Source: Flavobacteriales bacterium
GTDB taxonomy: Bacteria; Bacteroidota; Bacteroidia; Flavobacteriales_D; CAJJDF01
Assembly (NCBI GenBank): GCA_018609055.1
Contig: JABAYJ010000006.1
Span: forward strand, 260,805 to 324,804
Direction: 5' to 3'
Length of the DNA stretch: 64,000 bases
A program made the translations under genes and the position numbers. The notes beneath the pieces are model-generated. The model saw only the letters and a program-made list of their open reading frames with translations. It ran no database searches and was not told the DNA's origin. Below, piece after piece: positions 53,925-63,931 of the stretch (the stretch's first letter is position 1; each line of letters starts with the position of its first letter).

Positions 53925-56285
53925 TTACCTCATTAAATTAATATGCCCAGTATATTCATTTACAGATACTCCTTCAGTTTGGAATTTTACTTTCCAAATA
54001 TAAATGTTTGCCATACATATTTCCCCAAGGTATTTTCCATCCCAGCTATCGGTTGGGTCAGTAGATTCAAAAACTAACTCTCCCCACCTATCAAATATTA
54101 ATAACATATAATTTCTTGCTTCTTCAAGTCCTACAATTCTCCATTCGTCATTAACCCCATCATCATCTGGTGTGAAACTATTTGGAGCGAAATAATTATC
54201 CCTTTTTATTTCAATACTAAAGCTTACTGTATCATTACACCCATTTGGGCTAATTGCAATAAGTGTAATGGAATAAGTTCCTTCCTCAGCATAAATATGT
54301 ATTGGATCAACTAATATAGACGAATCTCCATCACCAAAATACCATTTGTATGAAGCCGCATTTGTAGATAAATTAATGAATGTTATTAAATCTCTTGGAG
54401 CAGCAAAACTTGGAGAAAAGCTAAAATCAGCTACAGATTGAGGATGTACCGTAATATATGCGTTTATCAAACTATCATCAGTACAACCTAAATCTGAGGT
54501 TACGGATAGCGAAACAGTGTATAATCCTGGAGCAACATATGTATTTGATGGATACTGTGATGCAGAAGTATTACCATCACCAAAATTCCAATTCCAGTTA
54601 GTTACAGAACCAAAATTAATTAACGATATATCAGTGAAATTAGATGTTAAAGGAATACAACCTTCTGTATCAAAAGTAAAAAAGGAAGCTGTGACTTGCT
54701 GATCAGTTACTAAAATAGTATCATAATCAAAACAACCATTAGAAGATACTCTAACCCAATAGGAACCTGGATTAAGAATCTTAATAGTTTTAGTTGTAGC
54801 TCCAGTATTCCATAGATAAGTTGCACCATCATTCCCTGCATCCAAAACAATACTATCACCTTCACACTTTATAGTGTCATTGCCTAGTTCTTTTGTAAAA
54901 GTAACAGATGCCAATGTTATATATCTTGTACTATTATCAGGAATGTGAAGATTGGAAATTCCTGAAACAGTAATTGTATTACCAACCATTGAAAAAACTA
55001 AACCACTTGTAGAATTATATGCAGTAGCATTTGTAAAATCGCCATCATCATCTACTAATAAAGCAAGACATGTGGTATCAAAATCAATTCCTATTGCACA
55101 TGGGCTTATTGTAATGTCACAATTAAAGGTTTGAGAAAAATTTGTTTTAGTTACTTTCCATTCTCTTTCTATCCTTGAGTTGAATAAAGGAGTGGGAGGT
55201 AATTCAGAACCTGTAGCTAAAGTATTACAAAGCAATCCTCCATTAGTTCCTATCATTACATAGGAAGTGTCGTTATTAAAAACTCCAACATTAGCCGCAT
55301 TATTAGTTTGTAAAGCATCAATATAAATCCTTGTAATATCATCAAAACTGTGAGATTGTTTTTGTAATAATGCTTGGCTCCCATCTTTTCCTATCCCAAC
55401 TACATCATTGTGATAATTTGGATTGTCAGAAGCGTCCCAAATTAGGGCTCCATTAGTAGAAAGATAATCTCCTTGGGTTCCTCCTCCCGTATTATCAAGT
55501 GTTATTCCGTATTTAACACCTAAGTATGAATGGACTTTACTCATATCAATGGCTGAAAGATTGGTATTATAAAAAATGAACTCGCTTAAATACCCATTAA
55601 AAGGTGAATTTGCATTCCCTGGCATTAATCCAAAATGAAGTCCAATCTGACCAGAGGATTGTGATGCTGAACTTGTAGTAAACAAACTAGAATTTTCATA
55701 AGCAAACATAGTTCCAGCTCCCCCTCTATTCCCTTTAGTTGAAATGATTGTCGGAGTATTATTTTCTACCCAGTTTCTGGTTGCATTTACATTCACACCC
55801 AATCCTCTACCTAAAGCCAGCCTTCCACTTCCTCCCAAATTCCTTAACTGAATGGCATCTCCTGAGGTTTCATTATAGAGCATAATATGATTATTATTTC
55901 TAATGAATGTGGGGAAATAATAAACAGCAAAAAAAGTTCCTTGGCTCGCACTATTTCTGTTATCTAATAAATTAAGTGTATTCGTATTTTGTAATGCTTT
56001 AATTGCAGCATTAGAATTTGCAGCAAATTCAATAGTGGTGTTATAATTAGACGAATTACCTAATGGAGTATTTGTTGCTGAAGGATAAGGAGCTGTATTA
56101 TCATTTACGGTAATTGCTCCAGCTCCTACTGGAAAAGTAGTAGTCCAGGCAGTTACATTACCTAACATCAAATTATCTGGTTTCCACCAAGCAGTAAGAT
56201 TTACTGTGCCTACATTACCTGGGTTTTGACTAAACAAACTAGTTAGAAAACAACTTATTAATATGAGAATTAAAAACCTTTTCAT
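53925..56285 (-). CDS. T9SS type B surface protein with PKD domains
   Basis: This 786-residue protein has a signal peptide (MKRFLILILISCFLTSLFS) and an N-terminal ~450-residue region opening GTVNLTAWWKPDN and later DMSKVHSYLGVKYG, a pattern of large Bacteroidota surface proteins. An Ig-like segment at about 465-525 (LGNDTIKCEGDSIVLDAG) is followed by two PKD domains (NWNFGDGNTSAS, YKWYFGDGDSSILVD) and a type B sorting domain (YFAPNSFTPDDDGVNDEW, LLIFDRWGELVFES) ending GHINLMR. It is exported by T9SS to the cell surface. I start it at the ATG at 56285 rather than the TTG one codon earlier. No PorP/SprF partner is adjacent. Confidence 0.9.
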   Translation of the reverse strand: MKRFLILILISCFLTSLFSQNPGNVGTVNLTAWWKPDNLMLGNVTAWTTTFPVGAGAITVNDNTAPYPSATNTPLGNSSNYNTTIEFAANSNAAIKALQNTNTLNLLDNRNSASQGTFFAVYYFPTFIRNNNHIMLYNETSGDAIQLRNLGGSGRLALGRGLGVNVNATRNWVENNTPTIISTKGNRGGAGTMFAYENSSLFTTSSASQSSGQIGLHFGLMPGNANSPFNGYLSEFIFYNTNLSAIDMSKVHSYLGVKYGITLDNTGGGTQGDYLSTNGALIWDASDNPNYHNDVVGIGKDGSQALLQKQSHSFDDITRIYIDALQTNNAANVGVFNNDTSYVMIGTNGGLLCNTLATGSELPPTPLFNSRIEREWKVTKTNFSQTFNCDITISPCAIGIDFDTTCLALLVDDDGDFTNATAYNSTSGLVFSMVGNTITVSGISNLHIPDNSTRYITLASVTFTKELGNDTIKCEGDSIVLDAGNDGATYLWNTGATTKTIKILNPGSYWVRVSSNGCFDYDTILVTDQQVTASFFTFDTEGCIPLTSNFTDISLINFGSVTNWNWNFGDGNTSASQYPSNTYVAPGLYTVSLSVTSDLGCTDDSLINAYITVHPQSVADFSFSPSFAAPRDLITFINLSTNAASYKWYFGDGDSSILVDPIHIYAEEGTYSITLIAISPNGCNDTVSFSIEIKRDNYFAPNSFTPDDDGVNDEWRIVGLEEARNYMLLIFDRWGELVFESTDPTDSWDGKYLGEICMANIYIWKVKFQTEGVSVNEYTGHINLMR

Positions 56286-56381
56286 CAAATGAGTAATTAA
56301 TAGATTAGCAAAATCTCCTTAAATTTAACTAAACTGACTGAATACTATTGAGAAATTAATCGGATTTTTGAAGAAACAATT

Positions 56382-57473
56382 TCATTTTGGAGTACGGATG
56401 TACAAAAATATACCAAAAGCCAACAGAATAAAATTGGGGATCCAAACAGCAAGAAAAGTATTTAGCCCAGCATTGGTTGCATAAACAGTAGAAAACCTAT
56501 TGAAAACAAAGTACAATGCAACAGATAGAATCCCTAGAAGAATTGTAACTCCGACTTTGCTTCTTGCAGGAGAAATACTCATACAAATACCTAAAAGCCC
56601 AAGTATAAATAATGACAATGGATTTGCAGATCTGGCAAAAATTTCAATTTCGATAAAAGGCACAATTGCAGATCCTTTCTGCTTTTCTTTATTTCGATAA
56701 GCTATTAACTCATTTACATACATGGTAGAGACTACTTCATTTCTCTGACCCAAATCTTTGAGCCCAAAAGGCAAAGTGGTATCCAAAGTACTGTACTTAA
56801 GAACACTATCACCAGTAGGAAGAATATACCTTTCTGTTACGTTTTTCAAACTAAAATTCTGACTAATACTATCTCCATAGGCATAGTTAGCATAAAGTGA
56901 TGAGGCTAAATAAAACTTTCCGTTTTCGTCTTTCTTAAAGTTATCTACCCACATCTCCGATACAGACCTCATCTCTCTAAAATTGTAGTTTTTATAAGAA
57001 ACAATAGTTCCTGGAACTACCTCAAAATGAACTCCTGCCAAAACGGAAGCGTAGGGAGTATGCTTATTTTCAAAAGCCATTCGCGATTTATTGGCTTTTG
57101 GTAAAAAGAAGAAGTTAATTAAAAATGAAAAAGCTACAATAATTCCTATACCAACAAAGAAAGGCCTAAGCAGTCGATTAAAGCTGATTCCCGAACTTAA
57201 GATTGCAGTAATCTCACTCCTTTGATTAAGTTTTAGCGTGACCAAAACAACAGTAATAAGAACAAAGAGCGGAAAAAACATGTTTCCAATATGAACTATA
57301 AACCCAATAAAATATTCTGTAATAAGCTCCCAAAGAGTCATGTTAGAATCAATAAACAGAACAATTTTTTCTGATAAATCAAAAACTAAAATAATAGCAA
57401 GCATACCAACCAAAGAGAAAACAAAAGTTTTCAATATTTTTTTGATGATATACCAATCTATAGTCTTTAGCAT
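56382..57473 (-). CDS. LptF/LptG family LPS export permease
   Basis: This 363-residue inner-membrane protein belongs to the YjgP/YjgQ family, the permease of the Lpt machine that carries lipopolysaccharide to the outer membrane. Six TM helices are visible, three N-terminal (about 15-35, 55-80, 100-120) and three C-terminal (275-355), flanking a periplasmic domain. The ATG at 57473 is chosen because it lies just after the tgt stop (57481), while an earlier frame start would overlap tgt by more than 60 bases. Whether it is LptF or LptG is not settled. Confidence 0.88.
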   Translation of the reverse strand: MLKTIDWYIIKKILKTFVFSLVGMLAIILVFDLSEKIVLFIDSNMTLWELITEYFIGFIVHIGNMFFPLFVLITVVLVTLKLNQRSEITAILSSGISFNRLLRPFFVGIGIIVAFSFLINFFFLPKANKSRMAFENKHTPYASVLAGVHFEVVPGTIVSYKNYNFREMRSVSEMWVDNFKKDENGKFYLASSLYANYAYGDSISQNFSLKNVTERYILPTGDSVLKYSTLDTTLPFGLKDLGQRNEVVSTMYVNELIAYRNKEKQKGSAIVPFIEIEIFARSANPLSLFILGLLGICMSISPARSKVGVTILLGILSVALYFVFNRFSTVYATNAGLNTFLAVWIPNFILLAFGIFLYIRTPK

Positions 57474-57480
57474 AATTCTT

Positions 57481-58611
57481 TTAAAGTCTTGTCGCCATTT
57501 TACGAACCATTTCAGTTTTCCAAGGATGAAAGTCACCAGCAATAATGTGCTTTCTGGCTTCCTTCACTAACCAAATATAAAACGATAAATTGTGTATACT
57601 AGCAATTTGTGCTCCTAAAATTTCTTTAGAAACTACCAAGTGCCTTAAATAAGCTTTATTGTAAAAAGAATCTACATAAGAAGTTCCATTAGGATCAATA
57701 GGAGAAAAATCATCTGCCCACTTTTTGTTTCTAATATTTATAAACCCTTCGCTTGTGAACAACATACCATTTCTGGCGTTTCTTGTTGGCATTACACAAT
57801 CAAACATATCAATTCCCAATGCTATTGTTTCCAAAATATTAATTGGAGTACCAACTCCCATTAAGTATCTAGGCTTATCGGATGGTAATATCTTAGTCAC
57901 AATATCAGTGTGCTTGTACATATCTTCTGCAGGCTCTCCAACAGAAAGTCCACCAATTGCATTCCCTTCACGATCCATACTAGCAATAAATTCTGCTGAT
58001 CTTTCTCTTAAGTCATCATACACACTCCCTTGAACTATAGGGAATAACGTTTGGCTATATCCATATTTAGCATCAGTTTCATCAAAACGTGTGCAACATC
58101 TTTTTAACCATCTATGAGTCATTTCCATAGATCGTTTTGCATACTTATAATCACATGGGTATGGAGTACATTCATCAAAAGCCATTATTATATCAGCTCC
58201 AATAGTTCTCTGGATATCCATTGCATATTCAGGAGTAAAAAAATGTTTAGACCCATCAATGTGTGATTTAAACTCTACTCCTTTTTCAATAATCTTTCTT
58301 CTTCCTGATAAAGAATAAACTTGATACCCTCCAGAATCGGTTAATATTGGTTTATCCCAACCATTAAATTTATGAAGCCCTCCTGCTTTTTCTAGAATAT
58401 CCAAACCAGGTCTTAGGTACAAATGATAGGTGTTTCCTAAAATAATTTGTGCTTGGATATCTTCATCTAACTCTCTTTGATGCACACCTTTTACTGTTCC
58501 AGCAGTACCTACAGGCATAAAAATAGGAGTTTCTATTTTTCCGTGTTCGGTTGTAATTTCTCCTGCTCTTGCACGTGTATCTTTATCAGTGGTTAATAAA
58601 TTAAACTTCAT
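57481..58611 (-). CDS. tgt: queuine/preQ1 tRNA-guanine transglycosylase
   Basis: This 376-residue enzyme exchanges G34 for preQ1 in tRNAs with GUN anticodons. The signatures are TPIFMPVGTAGTVKGV near residue 28, LTDSGGYQVYSL with the catalytic Asp region, GGLSVGEP and the specificity/zinc-associated CVMPTRNARNG. I start it at ATG 58611 (MKFNLLTTDKDTRAR), the normal Tgt N-terminus; a longer frame adds 24 residues without support. The LptF/G gene follows after 7 bases, a linkage known in other Flavobacteriales. Confidence 0.94.
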   Translation of the reverse strand: MKFNLLTTDKDTRARAGEITTEHGKIETPIFMPVGTAGTVKGVHQRELDEDIQAQIILGNTYHLYLRPGLDILEKAGGLHKFNGWDKPILTDSGGYQVYSLSGRRKIIEKGVEFKSHIDGSKHFFTPEYAMDIQRTIGADIIMAFDECTPYPCDYKYAKRSMEMTHRWLKRCCTRFDETDAKYGYSQTLFPIVQGSVYDDLRERSAEFIASMDREGNAIGGLSVGEPAEDMYKHTDIVTKILPSDKPRYLMGVGTPINILETIALGIDMFDCVMPTRNARNGMLFTSEGFINIRNKKWADDFSPIDPNGTSYVDSFYNKAYLRHLVVSKEILGAQIASIHNLSFYIWLVKEARKHIIAGDFHPWKTEMVRKMATRL

Positions 58612-58744
58612 AAAAGTGATATTCTTATTTATTGTAATTACAACAAAACTAATACTTTTACGAACATTGAAATCCAATATCAAAAAAATAATAACAATTT
58701 AAAGTTTGTAAGTAACCGTTCAATAATTTCATGGGAGTATTAAT

Positions 58745-59380
58745 TTGTTTAACTTTAATTTAAGCATAAATATTAAAACATTGGTAGGAGAAAATTTTTC
58801 AGCTAAAGCAAAAGGAGATTACGAATTAATTCAAAGGGCCATCCATAAAAAGGATGATAGCGCTTATACAGAATTAATGGGGCGCTATAAAGATTCCATC
58901 TATTTTATGTTATTAAAAATGGTTAGGAATAAAGATGATGCTGAGGATTTAACTCTTGAAGCATTTGGTAAAGCGTTCATGAATTTGGAACAATACTCAC
59001 CAAAATTTGCATTTAGTACTTGGCTTTTTAGAATTGCGTCAAATAACTGTATCGATCATTTAAGAAAAAAGAAAATGGACACTACTTCCATTGATCAAGA
59101 TTTTGAAGTAGATGGAGCTCCATTTATATTTTTACCATCAACAGGAAGAAATCCAGAAGAAGAAGCAATAAGAAACCAGAAGTTTAAATTAATGAGGGAA
59201 ATAGTGGAAGAACTAAAACCTCAGTACAAACTACTTATAGAAATGAGATATTTTAGAGGATTATCTTATGACGAAATTTCTACTGAACTTGATTTATCGC
59301 TAGGAACTGTTAAAGCTCAATTATACAGAGCAAGAAAAACTCTTGAGGAAATAATTAAACCAAAAATGGATTACATTTAA
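58745..59380 (+). CDS. ECF-type RNA polymerase sigma factor
   Basis: This sigma-70 family factor of about 200-211 residues has region 2 (LMGRYKDSIYFMLLKM, then DAEDLTLEAFGKAF and FSTWLFRIASNNCIDHLRKK) and region 4 (YKLLIEMRYFRGLSYDEIS, LSLGTVKAQLYRARKTL). There is no in-frame ATG before residue 44. The frame could begin at TTG 58745, at a later TTG (58781), or at an ATA (58766) in ATA-AAT-ATT-AAA. The gene ends one base before rsmG starts. It probably directs a stress or envelope regulon; no anti-sigma gene is adjacent. Confidence 0.87.
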   Translation: MFNFNLSINIKTLVGENFSAKAKGDYELIQRAIHKKDDSAYTELMGRYKDSIYFMLLKMVRNKDDAEDLTLEAFGKAFMNLEQYSPKFAFSTWLFRIASNNCIDHLRKKKMDTTSIDQDFEVDGAPFIFLPSTGRNPEEEAIRNQKFKLMREIVEELKPQYKLLIEMRYFRGLSYDEISTELDLSLGTVKAQLYRARKTLEEIIKPKMDYI

Positions 59381-59381
59381 T

Positions 59382-60008
59382 ATGGAATTTGATAGAATAG
59401 CCCATTATTTTCCAGAGTTAAATGAGATTCAACTATCTCAATTGGAGCAACTAAAACCTTTGTATGAAGAGTGGAATGCTCAAATAAACGTTATTAGCCG
59501 AAAGGATATTGATAATTTTTATGAAAGGCATGTTCTTCACTCATTAGGAATTGCCAAAGTAATGAAGTTTAAACCAGGAACTCATATTTTAGATGTAGGA
59601 ACAGGAGGAGGATTTCCTGGGATTCCATTAGCAATTATGTTTCCTAAATGTAAGTTTCATTTAGTAGATTCTATAGGAAAAAAAATTAAGGTAGTAAATG
59701 AAGTTGCAACCTCATTGGGGTTAAAAAACGTAACTGCCACTCACCAAAGAGCTGAACAAGTAAAGGATAAATACGATTTTGTTGTTAGCCGAGCCGTTAC
59801 AAGACTGGATCCATTTATAGGATGGATAAAAACGAAAATTAAATCTCAAAATAAGAACGAATTACCAAATGGAATTTTGTATCTTAAAGGTGGAGATTTA
59901 ACCGAAGAATTAAGCGAAGTAAGAAAAAAACACAAATCTTATTCCTTACCTTCGTATTTCGAAGAGGAATTCTTTGAGAATAAAAAAGTCGTACAAGTAG
60001 TCATCTAA
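59382..60008 (+). CDS. rsmG: 16S rRNA (guanine(527)-N7)-methyltransferase
   Basis: This 208-residue RsmG methylates G527 in the 530 loop of 16S rRNA using SAM. The SAM-binding loop ILDVGTGGGFPGIPLAI near residue 68 and LVDSIGKKIKVVNEV are typical, with the flanking NVISRKD motif at the N-terminus and the family's SRAVTRLDPF. The ATG follows the sigma-factor stop by one base, so the two are likely co-transcribed and coupled. Confidence 0.94.
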   Translation: MEFDRIAHYFPELNEIQLSQLEQLKPLYEEWNAQINVISRKDIDNFYERHVLHSLGIAKVMKFKPGTHILDVGTGGGFPGIPLAIMFPKCKFHLVDSIGKKIKVVNEVATSLGLKNVTATHQRAEQVKDKYDFVVSRAVTRLDPFIGWIKTKIKSQNKNELPNGILYLKGGDLTEELSEVRKKHKSYSLPSYFEEEFFENKKVVQVVI

Positions 60009-60021
60009 AGAAACCAGTGGA

Positions 60022-61416
60022 ATGAATGATTTTGAAGATAATAACGAAGAGTTTGACTCTTTGATTAAGAGTATTGAGCTTAAATTAAAAAACAAAGATT
60101 CTTTTTATTTAGATGTAGAAGAAATCGGAAATGTTTCTAGCTATTATCTTGAAAAAGGATTGACAAAAAAAGCTCTTGCTGTTCTTAGAATTGGACTAAA
60201 CCTACACCCTATTTCTGCAGAAATAAAACTACACTTAGCACAAGTTTATACTGCTCAAGGTGATTATAAAAATGCATTGAAATTTGCTGAAGCATCAGAA
60301 GAAATTGATCCAAACAACCTTGAGGTAATTATATTAAAAGCGGAGATTTATAGCTACGAAGGATCACACGATAAATCTATTGAATACTACCTTGATTATA
60401 TTAACAAAGGAGGAAATGAAGGCTTAGAACTTATATACAATGACTTAGCTTGGGAGTTTGAATCAACACAAGATTATGACAATGCACTTAAATATTTAAA
60501 ACTTGCATTGGAAGAAAATCCAGAAGAAGACACTCTACTTTTTGAAATCGCATATTTCTATGAAGAGCTAGGTCAACAAGATGAATGCATTAAATACTAC
60601 AATAAATTTTTGGATGAAAATCCTTACTCTTACAATGGTTGGTACAACTTAGGAATAGTTCATAACGAAAGAAAAGAATTTAAAAAAGCGGTTTTTGCTT
60701 TTGATTACGCAACAATAATAAAAGAGGATTTTGCCTCAGCATATTTCAATAAAGGGAACTCTCATTTTAATCTTAATGAGTACGGACAAGCATTAGAGTG
60801 CTATTATAAAACCTTTGAATACGAAGACAACCAAGCTATTACCTTTTGTTATATTGGCGAATGTTACGAGAAGCTAGAAAACTTCCCAGAGGCTGAAAAA
60901 AGCTTTGAAATTGCACTTTCTATTAACGAAGACATGCAAGAAGCTTTAGTTGGAATGGCCATTATTAAAGACAAACAAGGATACACTGCTCAGTCGGTTC
61001 CTTTTATCGAAAAAGCGATTGGTCTTTATCCTAAAAGCTCATCATGTTGGTATGTAGCCGGAGAAGTTTATAATAAGCTAGAACATCAAGAAGATGCTTA
61101 TCAAGCATATCTTAATGCCGATAAGTTCAACAAAGAAAACAACCAACAAATTTGGCTTGATCTATCAAATTTTATTGCCGAAAATATTTCTATTACGGAG
61201 GCTATAGAATTTTCAGAAAAGCATACAGACAATATTCAAGTTAAATATAGACTTGTTGCCTATTACTTGCTTTTGGGTAAAGGGAAAAAAGCATACAGCT
61301 TACTAGAAGAATGTCTTGGTCAAGATTTTGATGCTCACAGGAATTTACTCGAATATCATGAGGAAATAATGGAATTACCAGAGTTTATTTCTTTAATAGA
61401 AGGCTTTAATTCTTAG
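60022..61416 (+). CDS. TPR repeat protein, cytoplasmic
   Basis: This 464-residue protein has no signal peptide and consists of about eleven TPR motifs from residue 25 on, with typical ALKFAEASEEIDPNN, ALKYLKLALEENPEED and ALECYYKTFEYED helices. It starts 13 bases after rsmG and probably belongs to the same transcription unit (sigma factor, rsmG, TPR). TPR proteins of this type scaffold protein complexes; the partner is unknown. The 3' end overlaps the convergent symporter gene by 11 bases. Confidence 0.85.
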   Translation: MNDFEDNNEEFDSLIKSIELKLKNKDSFYLDVEEIGNVSSYYLEKGLTKKALAVLRIGLNLHPISAEIKLHLAQVYTAQGDYKNALKFAEASEEIDPNNLEVIILKAEIYSYEGSHDKSIEYYLDYINKGGNEGLELIYNDLAWEFESTQDYDNALKYLKLALEENPEEDTLLFEIAYFYEELGQQDECIKYYNKFLDENPYSYNGWYNLGIVHNERKEFKKAVFAFDYATIIKEDFASAYFNKGNSHFNLNEYGQALECYYKTFEYEDNQAITFCYIGECYEKLENFPEAEKSFEIALSINEDMQEALVGMAIIKDKQGYTAQSVPFIEKAIGLYPKSSSCWYVAGEVYNKLEHQEDAYQAYLNADKFNKENNQQIWLDLSNFIAENISITEAIEFSEKHTDNIQVKYRLVAYYLLLGKGKKAYSLLEECLGQDFDAHRNLLEYHEEIMELPEFISLIEGFNS

Positions 61417-62869
61417 ATTCTACCTTACCATCCGAAATCAAAAACAGGCATAAGAATGTAATGATTGCATTTAGGATAATAAGCGAACCTCCAAATTTAA
61501 ATCCATTGAATAATTCAACAGAATTTTTATCAATAAAATAAGATAAAACTGGAGGAATAAGACAAGCTAAAACAATCAGCTGCTTCCTCAATTTATACTT
61601 AGTTAATATTCCGAAAAAGAACAATCCAATTAGCGGACCATAAGTAAAACCAGCTAACCTAATTAATTGCCAAATAGCACTTTCATCTAGAGTCGCATTT
61701 AAAATTAGTACGGTTAAGAACAATACTACAGACATAATTATATGAATGGTCATCCTTTTCTTTTTGGATACTTTGGCATCCTCCGTATCTAAAAAATCTA
61801 CACAAACTGATGTAGTTAAAGATGTTAATGCTGAATCTGCAGAGGAATAAGCTGCTGCAATTAAACCTAATAAAAACAGAACTCCAACTCCAATTGGTAA
61901 ATTACTATTCAAGGCTATTTCTGGAAACAGTAGATCAGATTTTTCTGGAACTACGATTCCTTCTTTTGCTGCATACAAATACAACAGAGCTCCAAGAGCT
62001 AAGAAAATAAGGTTAATAAAAACCAAGACAATACTAAATGAAACCATATTAGTTTGTGCAGCCTTCAGGTTTTTGCAACTTAAATTCTTTTGCATCATAT
62101 CCTGATCTAGACCAGTCATACCGATTGCTATAAAAATACCACCCAAAAACATTTTAGAAAAATGTGCTCCACTTTTCCAATCATCAAAAAAGAAAATTTT
62201 AGAATACCCACTATCTGCAATGGTTTGCACCATTCCTCCAGATTGAGAAAAATCGAGCTCTTTGGATAAAAACCAAAAGGTAAATCCTAACGAAAGAAGC
62301 ATAAATAAAGTCTGAAGAGTATCTGTCCAAATAATGGTTTTAATCCCTCCTTTATAGGTGTATACCCATATTAATAGTATTGAAATAAGTAATGTAACAG
62401 CAAATGGAATCCCAAAATCATTGAACACAAACTCTTGAAGAACATTAGCTACCAAAAGTAACCTAATAGAAGCTCCAGTAATTCGGGAAAGTAAAAAGTA
62501 AACAGCACCAATTTTGTGGGCTTCTACACCAAACCTTTTTGCTAAATAGGTATAGATAGAAGTTACATTCATTTTATAATACAAAGGCAACAGCACATAA
62601 GCAATTACCATGTAACCAACTAGGTAACCAAATACCATTTGCATGTACCCAAATTGTTTGGCGGACTCTCCTACCCAACCAGGAATAGAGATAAAAGTAA
62701 TACCCGAAAGTGAAGCGCCAATCATTCCAAAAGCAACTAAATACCAAGGTGATTGTTTATTACCAAGGTAAAAAGAATCGTTATCAGCTCCACGACTTGT
62801 GAAATAAGAAATTCCAATTAAAACCAAGAAATATCCAATGAGAATAGAGAAAATAAAAATGGGAGTCAT
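61406..62869 (-). CDS. sodium:solute symporter family transporter
   Basis: This 487-residue inner-membrane protein of the SSS family has about 13 hydrophobic segments, with the family signature pattern GASLSGITFISIPGWVG near residue 55 and GLIAAAYSSADSALTSL near 345. The start is ATG 62869; a TTG three codons upstream (62878) is less likely. SSS transporters take up sugars, amino acids, vitamins or anions with Na+. Nothing nearby indicates the substrate. Confidence 0.9.
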   Translation of the reverse strand: MTPIFIFSILIGYFLVLIGISYFTSRGADNDSFYLGNKQSPWYLVAFGMIGASLSGITFISIPGWVGESAKQFGYMQMVFGYLVGYMVIAYVLLPLYYKMNVTSIYTYLAKRFGVEAHKIGAVYFLLSRITGASIRLLLVANVLQEFVFNDFGIPFAVTLLISILLIWVYTYKGGIKTIIWTDTLQTLFMLLSLGFTFWFLSKELDFSQSGGMVQTIADSGYSKIFFFDDWKSGAHFSKMFLGGIFIAIGMTGLDQDMMQKNLSCKNLKAAQTNMVSFSIVLVFINLIFLALGALLYLYAAKEGIVVPEKSDLLFPEIALNSNLPIGVGVLFLLGLIAAAYSSADSALTSLTTSVCVDFLDTEDAKVSKKKRMTIHIIMSVVLFLTVLILNATLDESAIWQLIRLAGFTYGPLIGLFFFGILTKYKLRKQLIVLACLIPPVLSYFIDKNSVELFNGFKFGGSLIILNAIITFLCLFLISDGKVESKN

Positions 62870-63037
62870 AAACAGCAAATTGATTTGTGACTAAAGATAA
62901 CTAAAGCTAGTTAATTGAAAAATTACTAACCCATAATCCAATTTGAACTAAGAGCTAAGCAGTTTGATTTTACCCAAATTTAAGTTACTTTTATCTATTC
63001 GGAAACACAGATTAATTAAACAAATAAACTCCTTATA

Positions 63038-63901
63038 ATGAGAAATATAACTTTAGCCACATTATTTTTTGGACTTCTTTTCTCTTGTTCTAACCATGCA
63101 GATATCCCAGTTTGGGAAATAACTAAAGAGGATGGACCAAAATCCTATTTGATAGGAACGATTGATTATATGGATAAATCTGAAAATGGAGATTTATTAA
63201 ATGAATTAATCACCAATAAATTTAACGAAGCAACAACTTATATCACTCAAATAGACATTAAAAACTCTGACTTTTTGCTTACAAAACAAGAGCTTGAAAT
63301 TGGCATGAACCAGACTTTGAAAGACGTGATGGAAGATGTTGATTTTGATTATTTACAAAACTTAATTACAGAATTTAATAAGTCAAAAACCAACAACCTG
63401 CTATCACCAGATAGCAATAGAACAAGACTTATATTCTACCTTCAAGATGCGCTTTACAACAATAATCAGAATAACTTTTATTTTGAACAGTACTTCATGA
63501 AACAAGCAATGGGTAATAAAAAGAACATTGTTGGATTAGAAACTTACCAAGATTTTTACCGAACACAATCACAAATTAGTGATGAAGAACAATTAGGTTT
63601 TATGCGAACTATCGGAAATGTTGAATCATTTTCTAACGATTATAAAAACAATATTGCAGAAGCTTATAAAGAAGGTGATTTGGAAAAAATTCAAGAAGTA
63701 ACCATAAACACTTTTCCCTATCAAAAAACGAATTACGCTAACTTTTACACCAAGAAACATACGTTTTGGGTTAGAGCAATTGACTCTAATTTAATTCAAG
63801 AAAAATGCTTCATAACACTTAATGCTACTAACCTATCTGGTAGAGGAAACTTTATAGAAACATTGTTATCAAAAGGTTATAAAGTGGATAAAATTCAATA
63901 A
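63038..63901 (+). CDS. TraB/GumN-like lipoprotein with motif histidines replaced
   Basis: This 287-residue protein has a lipoprotein signal (lipobox LFSC, Cys17), then VWEITKEDGPKSYLIGTIDY and a C-terminal FITLNATNLSGRGN followed by LSKGYKV. This is the TraB/GumN (ChaN-related) layout, but the usual GTxH near the N-terminus is GTID (Asp43) and the C-terminal HLxG is NLSG (Asn265). Both motif histidines are therefore missing, so metal-dependent catalysis looks unlikely. The internal VGLETYQDFYRTQ is kept. It is a secreted, membrane-anchored protein followed 30 bases later by another secreted protein. Confidence 0.6.
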   Translation: MRNITLATLFFGLLFSCSNHADIPVWEITKEDGPKSYLIGTIDYMDKSENGDLLNELITNKFNEATTYITQIDIKNSDFLLTKQELEIGMNQTLKDVMEDVDFDYLQNLITEFNKSKTNNLLSPDSNRTRLIFYLQDALYNNNQNNFYFEQYFMKQAMGNKKNIVGLETYQDFYRTQSQISDEEQLGFMRTIGNVESFSNDYKNNIAEAYKEGDLEKIQEVTINTFPYQKTNYANFYTKKHTFWVRAIDSNLIQEKCFITLNATNLSGRGNFIETLLSKGYKVDKIQ

Positions 63902-63931
63902 CTGAGCTTATTTTTATCTAAAATAATACTG

